Positions 28,440 to 37,593 of a DNA stretch of 64,000 nucleotides are shown here, piece by piece. The position numbers and the translations under genes were made by a program. How positions within the stretch are numbered: the stretch's first letter is position 1; the number at the start of each line of letters is the position of its first letter. This DNA comes from Mesorhizobium kowhaii. GTDB lineage: Bacteria > Pseudomonadota > Alphaproteobacteria > Rhizobiales > Rhizobiaceae. The DNA is taken from assembly GCF_003253745.1 (NCBI RefSeq), contig NZ_MZXV01000051.1, positions 124,001-188,000 on the forward strand, given 5' to 3'. The notes below the pieces were generated by a model. The model saw only the letters and a list, made by a program, of their open reading frames with translations, was not told the origin of the DNA and did no database searches.

Positions 28440-29813
28440 ATGACAGTTACCGTTCGTTTCGCACCGTCGCCAACCGGCCGCATCCATATCGGCAATGCGC
28501 GTACCGCTTTGTTCAACTGGCTGTTTGCCATGAACAACAAGGGCCGCTTCATCCAGCGTTTCGATGACACCGACATTGCCCGCTCGAAGCAGGAATTCTC
28601 CGACGCCATCCTCTACGATTTGCATTGGCTCGGCATTTTCCCGGATGCCACCGAATACCAGTCGCGGCGCTTCGAGGTCTATGACGCGGCGGTCGAGAGG
28701 CTGAAGGCGGCCGGCGTTCTCTACGCCTGCTACGAGACGCCGGAGGAGCTCGACCTCAGGCGCAAGGTGCGCCGCACGCGGGGCCTGCCGCCGGTCTATG
28801 GCCGCGAGGCGCTGGCGCTTTCGCCGGAGCAGATCGCCGAATACCAGGCCGATGGCCGCAGGCCGCACTGGCGCTTCCTGTTGCCCAATTTCTCTGGCGA
28901 TCCGCAGCAGCCCGAACGCACCGAGATCCACTGGAACGATCTGGTGCGCGGCGAGGAAACCGTCGACCTTGCCTCGCTTTCCGACCCGGTTCTGGTGCGC
29001 GAGGACGGAACCTATCTCTATACGCTGCCTTCGGTAGTCGACGACATCGAGATGGGCGTCAGCCATGTCATCCGCGGCGACGACCACGTCACCAACACCG
29101 GCGTGCAGATCGCCCTGTTCCAGGCGCTGGCTGCCGAGCCGCCGGTGTTCGGCCACCACAACCTCTTGACCACGGCATCGGGCGAGGGGCTGTCGAAACG
29201 CACCGGGGCGCTCTCCATCGAAAGCCTGCGCGAGGACGGCATCGAGCCGATGGCCGTCGCTTCGCTTGCCGTGCTGGTCGGCACTTCGGAGAATGTCGCG
29301 GCGGTGCCGACGATGGCCGAACTTGCCGAACGCTTCGATCCGGCGGCGACATCGAAATCCGCGGCCAAGTTCGATCCTGACGAGCTCTTCGTGCTCAACC
29401 GGTCGCTGTTGCACCATATGCCGTTCTCCGAGGCGCAAGACCGGCTGATCGTGCTCGGCGTCTCGGGTGACCAGGCCGAACCGTTTTGGCTGGCGGTACG
29501 CGGCAATCTCGACAGGCTGGCCGATGCGGCGAGCTGGTGGCGTACCCTGCGCGAGGGCCCGCAGGAGAGGCCGGAATTTTCCGATGACGACCGCGACTTT
29601 CTGGGTCAGGCCTTCGACCTGCTGCCGGAGGAACCCTGGAACGGTACAGTCTGGAAGGACTGGACGGGCAAGATCAGGGAGGCGACCGGCCGCAAGGGCA
29701 AGGCGCTGTTCATGCCGCTCAGGCTCGCCCTTACCGGACTGCCTTCGGGGCCGGAGCTTGCAGATCTATTGCCGCTGATGGGTCGGGAAGGAACGATGGC
29801 CCGACGACCCTGA
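28440..29813 (+). CDS. gltX: Glutamyl-tRNA synthetase
   Basis: A 457-residue class I synthetase that charges tRNA with glutamate. The HIGH motif appears as FAPSPTGRIHIGNARTAL near residues 6-23, and the KMSKS counterpart as GEGLSKR at residues 248-254. DDTDIARSK and VIRGDDHVTNTGVQ are further family blocks. Alphaproteobacteria usually carry two GltX paralogues; which one this is cannot be told with certainty, though the LSKRTGAL form suggests the second type. The start is ATG 28440 (MTVTVRFAPSPTG); the upstream frame runs into the NAD-kinase-like remnant. The 3' end overlaps the convergent DUF2865 gene by 83 bp. Confidence 0.94.
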   Translation: MTVTVRFAPSPTGRIHIGNARTALFNWLFAMNNKGRFIQRFDDTDIARSKQEFSDAILYDLHWLGIFPDATEYQSRRFEVYDAAVERLKAAGVLYACYETPEELDLRRKVRRTRGLPPVYGREALALSPEQIAEYQADGRRPHWRFLLPNFSGDPQQPERTEIHWNDLVRGEETVDLASLSDPVLVREDGTYLYTLPSVVDDIEMGVSHVIRGDDHVTNTGVQIALFQALAAEPPVFGHHNLLTTASGEGLSKRTGALSIESLREDGIEPMAVASLAVLVGTSENVAAVPTMAELAERFDPAATSKSAAKFDPDELFVLNRSLLHHMPFSEAQDRLIVLGVSGDQAEPFWLAVRGNLDRLADAASWWRTLREGPQERPEFSDDDRDFLGQAFDLLPEEPWNGTVWKDWTGKIREATGRKGKALFMPLRLALTGLPSGPELADLLPLMGREGTMARRP

Positions 29814-30930
29814 CCTTACGCTGTTCCGGTGGCAAGGCCGACACCGGCGACGTCACCGGCTTGGCGGAAAGCCGCTTGATCGCCTCGCGGTCAAGTCCGC
29901 CCTCCACATTGGCCAGGGTTTCCGGATCGATACCCGGATCGGGCTTGGAAACCGGGACCGGAATGAGCGGTGCCGCGTCCGTTTCGGGCTGCGACTGCTC
30001 AGGATTCGGCGGGTTGCCGGCGATGATCTGGAAATTCTGCGCGGCGTTGCAGCCGCAAGCCGGCGGCCGCGGCATGTCGGACTGCTTGTAGAGATAGGCG
30101 GTCGGCAATTCGCTGTAGGGCCGGCCGGTGACCGACGACGTCATGTCAGCCGAATCGTCATCCATGCCGCGCGAATAGAAAACCTGCATCTCGGTGCCGG
30201 GGCAGCTCGATTCGCAGTTCTTCTGGTCGCGTTCGAAATCGCTTGTGGAAGCCGCATTCGACATCGGGAAGAAGTAGCCGTCGCAGGTGCGCACGCACAT
30301 GGTGTGGAACTCGCCGCCGATGCTCGGAAAATCCGGTACTCCGGGCCGGTTGAGCACCCGGCTGACGTTGCGCTCCTCGCCGGGATCGTCAGGCTCATCG
30401 AGCGCATCGAGCTGCTGGCTGTTGCCGCCGAAAAGCTGGTCGAACAGGTTTGCGTTGCCGTCTTCGCGGTTCGCTTCCTGCAGGGGCGCGCGCCGCGGTG
30501 CTACGGTGTCGTCGCGGCAGCCCTTGGCGTCGAGCGCCGCCAGGATGCGGCCACGGTCGCGGCGCGAGCCACCGCTGGAGAGCTGGGCGCGCTTGGCCTG
30601 CAGGCTATCGAGATTGGCATTCATGCGGTCGATGGTGGCGTTGAGCCCGGCGCATTCGCTGACGTTGCGGCTGAACAGCGAAAAGCCGCAACCGGCGCTG
30701 CTGGATTGGCTGCGGGCCCTCGAGATCTGTTCGCGCTGCCTTTCGATGGCTGCGTCGTATTTCCGGATCAGTGCCGGGCCACCACCGCCGCCGCGCGAGG
30801 CAGCGGCAAGATCGGCTTCCAACTGGCGGCAGACCCGCGAGGCGGCCTGTGGCTCGACTACCCAGCTGCTGGACAGCAAGAGACCAAGCAGCACGGCAGC
30901 ATGCGCCTGCTTCCACCCTCCGCTTGCCAT
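29731..30930 (-). CDS. DUF2865 family exported protein
   Basis: A 399-residue protein with an N-terminal signal or anchor (AAVLLGLLLSSSWVVEPQAA, residues 11-30). A coiled segment follows (VCRQLEADLAAASRGG; AAIERQREQISRARSQ), then a conserved Cys-rich core: PSIGGEFHTMCVRTCDGYFF, FERDQKNCESSCPGTEMQVF and PPACGCNAAQ. These match DUF2865, a family of unknown function common in Hyphomicrobiales. The six or so paired cysteines suggest disulfides in the periplasm. The tail is Pro-rich. Its last 83 bp overlap the gltX 3' end on the other strand. Confidence 0.85.
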   Translation of the reverse strand: MASGGWKQAHAAVLLGLLLSSSWVVEPQAASRVCRQLEADLAAASRGGGGGPALIRKYDAAIERQREQISRARSQSSSAGCGFSLFSRNVSECAGLNATIDRMNANLDSLQAKRAQLSSGGSRRDRGRILAALDAKGCRDDTVAPRRAPLQEANREDGNANLFDQLFGGNSQQLDALDEPDDPGEERNVSRVLNRPGVPDFPSIGGEFHTMCVRTCDGYFFPMSNAASTSDFERDQKNCESSCPGTEMQVFYSRGMDDDSADMTSSVTGRPYSELPTAYLYKQSDMPRPPACGCNAAQNFQIIAGNPPNPEQSQPETDAAPLIPVPVSKPDPGIDPETLANVEGGLDREAIKRLSAKPVTSPVSALPPEQRKVRVVGPSFLPDPSAAIDLQAPAPKAVR

Positions 30931-31005
30931 CCGCCCAAACTCCGCCTGTCCGTCCGCAAGGCTACCGCCTTCGCGGTTAACTGCAGTTTACCGCGAAATC
31001 CGTGT

Positions 31006-33330
31006 TCAGCCCAGATTGACGACCGCTTGTGCCTTGTGGGCGGCTTCAACCACGGCAAGCGCCGTCATGTTGACCACGCCGCGCGACGTGACCGACGGCG
31101 TCAAAATATGCGCCGGCATGTCGGTGCCGAGCAGGATCGGCCCGACATGCAGCGCGTCCATCATGGTCCTGAGCGCGGTCAGCGTGATGTTGGCCGAATC
31201 GAGGTTGGGGAACACCAGCAGATTGGCTTCGCCCTTCAGCCGCGAATGCGGATAGACGCGCTGGCGCAGGTGCTCGGACAAAGCTGTGTCCGCATGCATC
31301 TCGCCGTCGCACTCCAGCTCCGGCGCGATGCGCGCCAGGATCGCCGCCGCTTGCCGCATCTTGAGCGCGCTCGGCGAATCGCGCGAGCCGAAATCCGAAT
31401 GCGACAGCAGCGCAGCCTTCGGCTCGATGCCGAAGCGCTGGATTTCTTCCGCCGCCAGCACCGTCATCTCGGCGATCTCCTCGGCCGTCGGGTCGACGGT
31501 GACGTGCGTGTCGGTCAGGAAGATGATGCCGCGTTGCGAGATCAGCATCGAAAGCGTCGACAGGTCGTGGTCCTTGATGCCGAGGCGGGGGCCGATGATC
31601 AGGGTGACGTTGCGCAGATGCCGCTCGAAACGTCCTTCGAGGCCGCAGACCATGGCATCGGCATCGCCACGCTTCAGGGCGAGCGCGGCGATCACCGTGT
31701 TGTCGGTGCGCACCATGGTGCGGGCGGCCTCCGTTGTCACGCCGCGCCGGCCGGCGAGTTCGATCAGGAGGTCGACATAATGGCGATAGCGCGGATCGTC
31801 CTCCGGATTGATCAAGCCGAAATCGACGCCGGGCTTGATGCGCAAGCCGTAGCGCTTCAGGCGCACTTCGATGACGTGCGGGCGGCCGATCAGGATCGGC
31901 TCGGCGATGCCTTCCTCGAGCACCACCTGGGCGGCGCGCAGCACGCGCTCGTCCTCGCCATCGGCATAGATGACGCGCTTGGCGGTCGATGCCTTGGCGG
32001 ACGAGAACACCGGCTTCATCACCAGGCCGGAGCGGAAGACGAAGCGGTTGAGCTTGTCGATATAGGCGGCGAAGTCGGTGATCGGCCGTGTCGCGACGCC
32101 GGTGTCGCAGGCCGCCTTGGCGACCGCCGGGGCGATGCGCAGGATCAGGCGCGGATCGAAGGGCGAAGGGATCAGGAAGTCAGGCCCGAAGATCGGCGTC
32201 TCGCCGGAATAGGCGCGCGCCGCGACATCGGAGGGTTCTTCGCGGGCAAGGGCCGCGATCGCCCGCACCGCCGCCATCTTCATCTCCTCGTTGATGGCGC
32301 TGGCGCCGCAGTCGAGTGCACCGCGAAAGATGTAAGGAAAGCACAGTACGTTGTTGACCTGATTGGGAAAATCAGAACGGCCGGTGCAGATCATCGCATC
32401 GGGACGTGCGGCGCGCGCCGCTTCCGGCATGATCTCCGGATTGGGGTTGGCCAGCGCCAGGATCAGGGGCTTCGGCGCCATGTGCTGCAGCAGTTCCGGC
32501 TTCAGCACGCCTGCCGCCGAGAGGCCGAGGAAGACGTCGGCGCCGGGGATGACATCGGCCAGCGTGCGCGCATCGGTGTCCTTCACATAGGGGTCTTTCC
32601 AGCGGTCCATCTCGTCGACGCGGCCCTTGTAGGCGACGCCGAAACGGTCGGTGACCCAGATGTTTTCCACCTGAGCACCAAGCGAGACCAGCAGGTTGAG
32701 GCAGGCAAGGGCGGCAGCACCAGCACCCGAGGTGACGATCTTGATGTCCGAGATGGTCTTGCCGGCAAATTCCAAGCCGTTGAGCACGGCGGCAGCGACG
32801 ATGATGGCGGTGCCGTGCTGGTCGTCATGGAAGACCGGAATGCCCATGCGGGCCTTCAATTGCTCTTCCACCTCAAAGCATTCCGGCGCCTTGATGTCCT
32901 CGAGGTTGATACCGCCGAAGGTCGGCTCCAGCGCCGAGATCGTCTCGACCATGCGCTCGATGCCCGGCGCGTCGATCTCGATGTCGAAGACGTCGATGCC
33001 GGCGAACTTCTTGAACAGGACAGCCTTGCCTTCCATCACCGGCTTGGAAGCCAGCGGGCCGATGTTGCCGAGGCCGAGCACGGCCGATCCGTTGGAGACG
33101 ACACCGACCAGATTGGCCCGCGCCGTATAGTCGGCAGCGGTCGCCGGATCGTCGCGGATCTCAAGACAAGGGGCGGCGACGCCCGGCGAATAGGCGAGCG
33201 CGAGGTCGCGCTGGTTGCCGAGCGGCTTGGTCGCCTGGATCTCGAGCTTTCCCGGTCTTGGATACTTGTGGAAGTAAAGGGCGGCTTCGTCGAGGTCCGA
33301 ACGTGCCGTCTTTTTGGTCTCGCCTTCCAT
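31006..33330 (-). CDS. maeB: NADP-dependent malic enzyme fused to a phosphotransacetylase-like domain
   Basis: A 774-residue MaeB-type enzyme that decarboxylates malate to pyruvate with NADP+. The N-terminal malic enzyme part (about 1-430) has LALAYSPGVAAPCLEI, GNIGPLASKPVMEGKAVLFK, DIEIDAPG, VFHDDQHGTAI and the Rossmann element VTSGAGAAALACLN. From about 440 on comes a phosphotransacetylase-like domain (VIYADGEDERVLRAAQVVLE; VFPNLDSANITLTALR), which in this family is regulatory and not catalytic. In rhizobia MaeB helps feed pyruvate from C4-dicarboxylates. ATG 33330 gives the usual start. A 1017-codon frame on the opposite strand is a shadow of this gene. Confidence 0.96.
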   Translation of the reverse strand: MEGETKKTARSDLDEAALYFHKYPRPGKLEIQATKPLGNQRDLALAYSPGVAAPCLEIRDDPATAADYTARANLVGVVSNGSAVLGLGNIGPLASKPVMEGKAVLFKKFAGIDVFDIEIDAPGIERMVETISALEPTFGGINLEDIKAPECFEVEEQLKARMGIPVFHDDQHGTAIIVAAAVLNGLEFAGKTISDIKIVTSGAGAAALACLNLLVSLGAQVENIWVTDRFGVAYKGRVDEMDRWKDPYVKDTDARTLADVIPGADVFLGLSAAGVLKPELLQHMAPKPLILALANPNPEIMPEAARAARPDAMICTGRSDFPNQVNNVLCFPYIFRGALDCGASAINEEMKMAAVRAIAALAREEPSDVAARAYSGETPIFGPDFLIPSPFDPRLILRIAPAVAKAACDTGVATRPITDFAAYIDKLNRFVFRSGLVMKPVFSSAKASTAKRVIYADGEDERVLRAAQVVLEEGIAEPILIGRPHVIEVRLKRYGLRIKPGVDFGLINPEDDPRYRHYVDLLIELAGRRGVTTEAARTMVRTDNTVIAALALKRGDADAMVCGLEGRFERHLRNVTLIIGPRLGIKDHDLSTLSMLISQRGIIFLTDTHVTVDPTAEEIAEMTVLAAEEIQRFGIEPKAALLSHSDFGSRDSPSALKMRQAAAILARIAPELECDGEMHADTALSEHLRQRVYPHSRLKGEANLLVFPNLDSANITLTALRTMMDALHVGPILLGTDMPAHILTPSVTSRGVVNMTALAVVEAAHKAQAVVNLG

Positions 33331-33505
33331 GCGGCTACTCCCTCGAAATCTGCCTGAAGATTCCTTTTAGCATGCGGCCAAGGTTTTTCGCGACGCTAAA
33401 TGACGCGCCGGCAGCTTTACCCGGCGGCGCGTCAAAAATCATTATCTATCAAATGCTTATGCCGATTTCATCGCATATGAGTCCTGCTGCGCGCAGGCGC
33501 GTCTA

Positions 33506-34285
33506 TCAAAAGGCGCTGACGTAGAGACCGCCGTCGACCGGTATGTTCTGACCGGTCAGATAACCGGCATGGACCGAGCACAGGAAGGCGCAGATCTGGC
33601 CGAACTCCTCCGGCGTGCCGAGCCGCTTGGCCGGAACATCGGCGCTGATGCGGGTCTTGCGCGCGGCGGCGGCCGCTGGATCCTCTGGCGTGCCGGCCTC
33701 ATGCGGGCCACGCAGCCGGTCGGTGTCGAGCTTGCCCGGCAGCATGTTGTTGATGGTGACGTTGCGGTCGATCACCGTTCGCGCCACGCCGGCGAGGAAC
33801 GAGGTCAGGCCGGCGCGCGCGCCGGACGACAGGTCGAGGCCGGGGATGGGGACGTAGACCGACAGCGAGGTGATGTTGACGATGCGGCCGAAGCCACGCG
33901 CCGCCATGCCGTCGATGACGGCCTGAACCAGCTCGACCGGCGTCACCATGTTCTGGGTCACGCCTTCAAGGATCTTGGCGCGATCGAGTTCACGGAAATC
34001 ACGCAGTGGCGGCCCGCCATTGTTGTTGACGAGGATGTCCGGTTCGGGACACGCGGCGAGCAACGCCTTCTGCACCTCCGGCTTCGAGACGTCGCCGACG
34101 ACTTCGGTCACCGTCACGCCGTAGCGCTCGCGCAGCTCGGCGGCGGTCTTGGCCACCAGCTCGGCATTGCGCCCGTTGACGACGATGTCGCAGCCGGCCT
34201 CGGCCAGTGCCATGGCGCAACCACGCCCAAGCCCTTTGCTCGAAGCGCAGACGATGGCCTTCTTTCCGCGAATGCCGAGATCCAT
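33506..34285 (-). CDS. Short-chain dehydrogenase/reductase
   Basis: A 259-residue SDR. AAGGAG sits 9 bp before ATG 34285 and fixes the start at MDLGIRGKKAIVCASSKGLG, which contains the cofactor-binding ASSKGLGRG variant of TGxxxGxG. VNGRNAELV is consistent with NADP use. DILVNNNGGPP is the NNAG-type motif. The catalytic residues appear as NITSLSVYVPIPGL (Ser), but the usual YxxxK tyrosine is replaced in LDLSSGARAGLTSFLAG, as in a known divergent '3-oxoacyl-ACP reductase-like' branch. The C-terminal FLCSVHAGYLTGQNIPVDGG is standard. The substrate is unknown and the catalytic tyrosine change is worth checking. Divergent from the LpxH-like gene. Confidence 0.88.
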   Translation of the reverse strand: MDLGIRGKKAIVCASSKGLGRGCAMALAEAGCDIVVNGRNAELVAKTAAELRERYGVTVTEVVGDVSKPEVQKALLAACPEPDILVNNNGGPPLRDFRELDRAKILEGVTQNMVTPVELVQAVIDGMAARGFGRIVNITSLSVYVPIPGLDLSSGARAGLTSFLAGVARTVIDRNVTINNMLPGKLDTDRLRGPHEAGTPEDPAAAAARKTRISADVPAKRLGTPEEFGQICAFLCSVHAGYLTGQNIPVDGGLYVSAF

Positions 34286-34405
34286 GATGATTTTCTCCTT
34301 GTGAGCCGGCGGCAAGCTAGTCCTTCGGCTGGACCAATCGCAACCGTCATACGGTTGTTGCATGAATCGGGGCATAGCCTGCGCGAAAGCAAGGGTGAAA
34401 TCGCG

Positions 34406-35221
34406 ATGTCCGGCCAAGAGCCCCGCACTTTCCGCAGCATGTTCATTTCCGACGTTCATCTCGGCTCGAAGGCGGCCAAGGCCGAATTCCTGATCGATTT
34501 CCTTAGATATCACGACGCCGATATCATCTATCTGGTCGGCGATATCGTCGATGGCTGGCGGCTGCGGCGGAGCTGGCACTGGCCGCAAAGCCACAATGAC
34601 GTCGTGCAGAAATTGCTGCGCAAGGCGCGCAAGGGCGCCAACATCACCTACATCGCCGGCAACCATGACGAGTTCGCGCGCCAGTTCCAGGGCGTGCATT
34701 TCGGCGGCATCGTCGTTGCCGACCGCGCCATCCACGAGACCGCCGACGGCAAGCGGCTGCTTGTCATCCACGGCGACCAGTTCGACACCGTCGTCCACAA
34801 TGCGCGCTGGCTCGCCTATCTCGGTGACCACGCCTATGACGCGGCCATGCTGGTCAACCGCGTGGTGACACGGCTGCGTCAACTGCTCGGCCTGCCGTAC
34901 TGGTCGTTCTCGTCATGGGCCAAGGCCAACGTCAAGAAGGCGGTGAACTTCATCGGCTCGTTCCAGACCATGCTAGCCGAAGAGGCGCGCCGCTCGCATG
35001 TCGACGGCATCATCTGCGGACATATCCATCACGCTGCCATCGAGAATTTTGGCGATGTCCAATACATCAACACCGGCGACTGGGTGGAAAGCTGCACGGC
35101 GGTGGTCGAGCATTTTGACGGCCGGATGGAAATCCTGACCTGGGCGCAGGTGCTGCCCGAGGCGCCGGACGAACCCTTTATCCCGTTGCTCCTCGAAGAC
35201 CGGGTGGGGCAGGCGGCCTGA
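34406..35221 (+). CDS. LpxH-like UDP-2,3-diacylglucosamine diphosphatase (calcineurin-type phosphoesterase)
   Basis: A 271-residue metallophosphoesterase of COG2908. Metal-binding motifs are in order: FISDVHLGSKAAKAEF (DxH), YLVGDIVDGW (GDxxD), YIAGNHDEF (GNHD), LLVIHGDQFD and IICGHIHHAAIE (GHxH). Close relatives are annotated as UDP-2,3-diacylglucosamine hydrolases of lipid A synthesis. However, many alphaproteobacteria use LpxI for that step, so the exact substrate is uncertain. ATG 34406 (MSGQEPRTFRSMFISDVHL) is chosen; the longer upstream frame lies antisense to the SDR gene and is spurious. Confidence 0.8.
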   Translation: MSGQEPRTFRSMFISDVHLGSKAAKAEFLIDFLRYHDADIIYLVGDIVDGWRLRRSWHWPQSHNDVVQKLLRKARKGANITYIAGNHDEFARQFQGVHFGGIVVADRAIHETADGKRLLVIHGDQFDTVVHNARWLAYLGDHAYDAAMLVNRVVTRLRQLLGLPYWSFSSWAKANVKKAVNFIGSFQTMLAEEARRSHVDGIICGHIHHAAIENFGDVQYINTGDWVESCTAVVEHFDGRMEILTWAQVLPEAPDEPFIPLLLEDRVGQAA

Positions 35222-35346
35222 CGGGGCACTCGCCGCGGATTTCGGGATTAATCGATTAGGCCAGCCGGTTTCGTCCGGTTTTCGCCCATGTTAAGGGATC
35301 GATACACGTTGCCGTCCGGTCGAGTGCAGCGTTATTGGATCGATTC

Positions 35347-36561
35347 ATGTCGCTGCCGCCGCTTTCGCCCGAACAACTCGTCAAGCCGCGCCATTTCGAA
35401 CTGCGCATGAGCCTGATCTTCGCGACGCTGTTCGTGCCGCTCGGAACGCATCTGCCCTATTTCCCACTGTGGCTGCAGGCCAAGGGTTTCCACGCCGAGC
35501 AGATCGCCGTCATTCTGGCGGCCCCGATGTTCCTGCGCGTGGTGACGACGCCGTTGCTGACAGCACTTGCCGACAGGGCCAGGGATCGCGCCGATGTCTA
35601 TGTCGCGCTGGTGGCGGCGTCGCTGCTGCTGTCGGCCGGTTATTTCCTGACGCCGACCTACGCCATGGTGCTGGCGGTTTCACTGGCACTGACCGTTGTC
35701 TGGACGCCGCATTCGCCGATCGCCGATTCGCTGGCGCTGTCGGGTGTGCGCCGGTTTGGCTCGAACTATACGAGCATGCGCAAATGGGGCTCGATCTCCT
35801 ATCTGTTCGCCAATGTCGCCGGTGGCTTCATCCTGTCGGCAACCGGCTCCGGGGCTGTTCCGGTGATCATTTTCGCATCGCTTGCCGCTGCCCTTGCCGC
35901 CGGCTTGCTGGCGCCGCGTCTTGGCCGTCCGCGACGCGCCTCGCCGCTGTCGGCCACCGACTTCCAGCACGCGGCGCCGAAGCTTCTCAACCCATATTTC
36001 CTGTATTTCTCGATCGGTGTCGGCGTCATCACCGCCAGCCACGCATTCCTCTACGGCTTCGTCTCCATCTACTGGAAATCGATCGGCCTCAGCGATTCGG
36101 TTGTCGGGCTTTTGTGGGCCTGGGGCGTGGTGTCGGAAGTCTGTATGTTCATGATGTTCACCCGCTTTTTCGGCTCGTTCTCGGTCGTCTCGATCATGGT
36201 GATGGCGGGGATCGGGGCCATCGTGCGCTGGATCGCGTTTCCGCTGGTCTGGCCGCTCGGCCTCGGCGTTGCCGGATTTTTCGGCGTCCAGACGCTGCAT
36301 TCGGTCTCGGTGGCGCTGGTGCTGATCGGCCTGCAGAAGATGATTGGCGAAACGGTCTCCGAGGAGCGGACAGGTGCTGCGCAAGGCATCGCCTATTTCT
36401 CCAACGGCTTCTTCATGGCGGTGGTGACGTTGGCGTCCGGCCCGCTTTACGACCGTTTCGGCGTCGATGGCTTCTTTGCCATGATCCCGATCGCCTCGAT
36501 CGGACTGGTGCTGATCGGACTTGCGGCGCGCTCAGCCCCACAGCGCCGCATCAGGCGGTGA
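35347..36561 (+). CDS. MFS transporter, HcaT/phenylpropionate-permease-like
   Basis: A 404-residue inner-membrane carrier with about 12 hydrophobic segments. The start FATLFVPLGTHLPYFPLWLQ and the loop ALADRARDRADVYVALVAAS fit the MFS_1-like (LacY/HcaT-type) subfamily, which also has a conserved R(K)WGSISYLFANVAGGF. The substrate is unknown; relatives move nucleosides or aromatic acids. ATG 35347 is used; a TTG 12 bp upstream adds only four residues. The gene converges on dgcA with a 30-bp overlap. Confidence 0.82.
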   Translation: MSLPPLSPEQLVKPRHFELRMSLIFATLFVPLGTHLPYFPLWLQAKGFHAEQIAVILAAPMFLRVVTTPLLTALADRARDRADVYVALVAASLLLSAGYFLTPTYAMVLAVSLALTVVWTPHSPIADSLALSGVRRFGSNYTSMRKWGSISYLFANVAGGFILSATGSGAVPVIIFASLAAALAAGLLAPRLGRPRRASPLSATDFQHAAPKLLNPYFLYFSIGVGVITASHAFLYGFVSIYWKSIGLSDSVVGLLWAWGVVSEVCMFMMFTRFFGSFSVVSIMVMAGIGAIVRWIAFPLVWPLGLGVAGFFGVQTLHSVSVALVLIGLQKMIGETVSEERTGAAQGIAYFSNGFFMAVVTLASGPLYDRFGVDGFFAMIPIASIGLVLIGLAARSAPQRRIRR

Positions 36562-37515
36562 CACCAGCGATCCCTGATAGACAAGGCCGGGCACTCGGTC
36601 ACGGGCAAGCAGCAGCGGACCGTCGAGGTCGACGAAATCGGCATCCTGGGCGAGCAGCACCGCCGGCGCCATCGCCAGCGACGTGCCGACCATGCAGCCG
36701 ACCATCACACCGAAACCGAGTTCGCGAGCGCGATCGCGCAGCACAATGGCCGCTGTCAGCCCGCCCGATTTGTCGAGCTTGATGTTGACGGCATCGTAGA
36801 GGCCGACAAGCGCTTCGAGATGCTCAGCCTCATGCACGCTTTCATCGGCGCAGATCGGCACGGGATGCGCTATATGGCGCAGGATCTCGTCGTGGCCGGC
36901 CGGCAGCGGCTGTTCGATCAGCGCGATGCCTTGCTCGGCGGCAAAGGCGAGGTTCGCGACGATGTTGTCGTCGGTCCAACCCTCATTGGCGTCGAGGATG
37001 ATGCGGCTGTCGGGTGCGGCTTGCCTGACGGCGCGGATACGGGCGATGTCGTTGTCGCCGCCGATCTTGACCTTGAGCAGCGGCCGCGTCGCATTGGCGC
37101 GGGCCTGCGCCGCCATCGCCTCCGGTTCGCCCAATGACAGCGTGTAGGCTGTCTTAAGCGCCCGTAGGGGGACAGCGCCAATGGCAGCAGCCACCGATGT
37201 TCCGCTGATCTTTGCCTCCAGATCCCACAGGGCGCAGTCGATGGCGTTGCGGGCGGCTCCGGCGGGCATGGCGTCGAGCAAGGCGATCCGGCTGATGCCG
37301 GCGGCGATCCGCTCACGCATGGCTTCGATCGCCTCGCTCACGCCGTCCATGGCCTCGCCGTAGCGCTTGTAGGGAACGCATTCGCCGCGCCCAGCGTGGC
37401 CGTTCTCGCTGATCGTGCAGGTGATGACCTCGGCTTCGGTCTTGGAACCGCGTGAAATGGTGAAGGTTCCGGCGATCGGAAAACGCTCGGCCTCGACCGA
37501 AATGACACGCGCCAT
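36532..37515 (-). CDS. dgcA: Enolase-superfamily epimerase/racemase (DgcA / dipeptide epimerase type)
   Basis: A 327-residue member of the muconate-lactonizing subgroup of the enolase superfamily. The first acid/base Lys is in LLKVKIGGDND (KxK motif). Metal ligands are the Asp in ILDANEGW, the Glu in LIEQPLP and the Asp in PICADESVHE; the second Lys is in NIKLDKSGG. This set matches L-Ala-D/L-Glu epimerase and the rhizobial N-acetyl-D-glutamate racemase DgcA, so a role in D-glutamate or peptidoglycan-peptide recycling is likely. Its usual partner dgcN is not nearby, so the dipeptide epimerase alternative stays open. GGAG precedes ATG 37515. Confidence 0.78.
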   Translation of the reverse strand: MARVISVEAERFPIAGTFTISRGSKTEAEVITCTISENGHAGRGECVPYKRYGEAMDGVSEAIEAMRERIAAGISRIALLDAMPAGAARNAIDCALWDLEAKISGTSVAAAIGAVPLRALKTAYTLSLGEPEAMAAQARANATRPLLKVKIGGDNDIARIRAVRQAAPDSRIILDANEGWTDDNIVANLAFAAEQGIALIEQPLPAGHDEILRHIAHPVPICADESVHEAEHLEALVGLYDAVNIKLDKSGGLTAAIVLRDRARELGFGVMVGCMVGTSLAMAPAVLLAQDADFVDLDGPLLLARDRVPGLVYQGSLVSPPDAALWG

Positions 37516-37593
37516 ATTTTTCTGCTCCGGCTATGCAACAACGGGCGAGTCGGCAAATCGACAGCTTGGTTCCGTCAGGCTAAACAGGGTGCC

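Noticed and set aside
30304..33357. A 1017-codon plus-strand frame antisense to maeB
   Set aside because: It is a codon-bias shadow: it has no domain signature, crosses the DUF2865 gene as well, and is antisense to a clear MaeB protein.
33569..34405. N-terminal extension of the LpxH-like protein
   Set aside because: It is antisense to the SDR gene and lacks any motif; the phosphoesterase domain begins right after ATG 34406.
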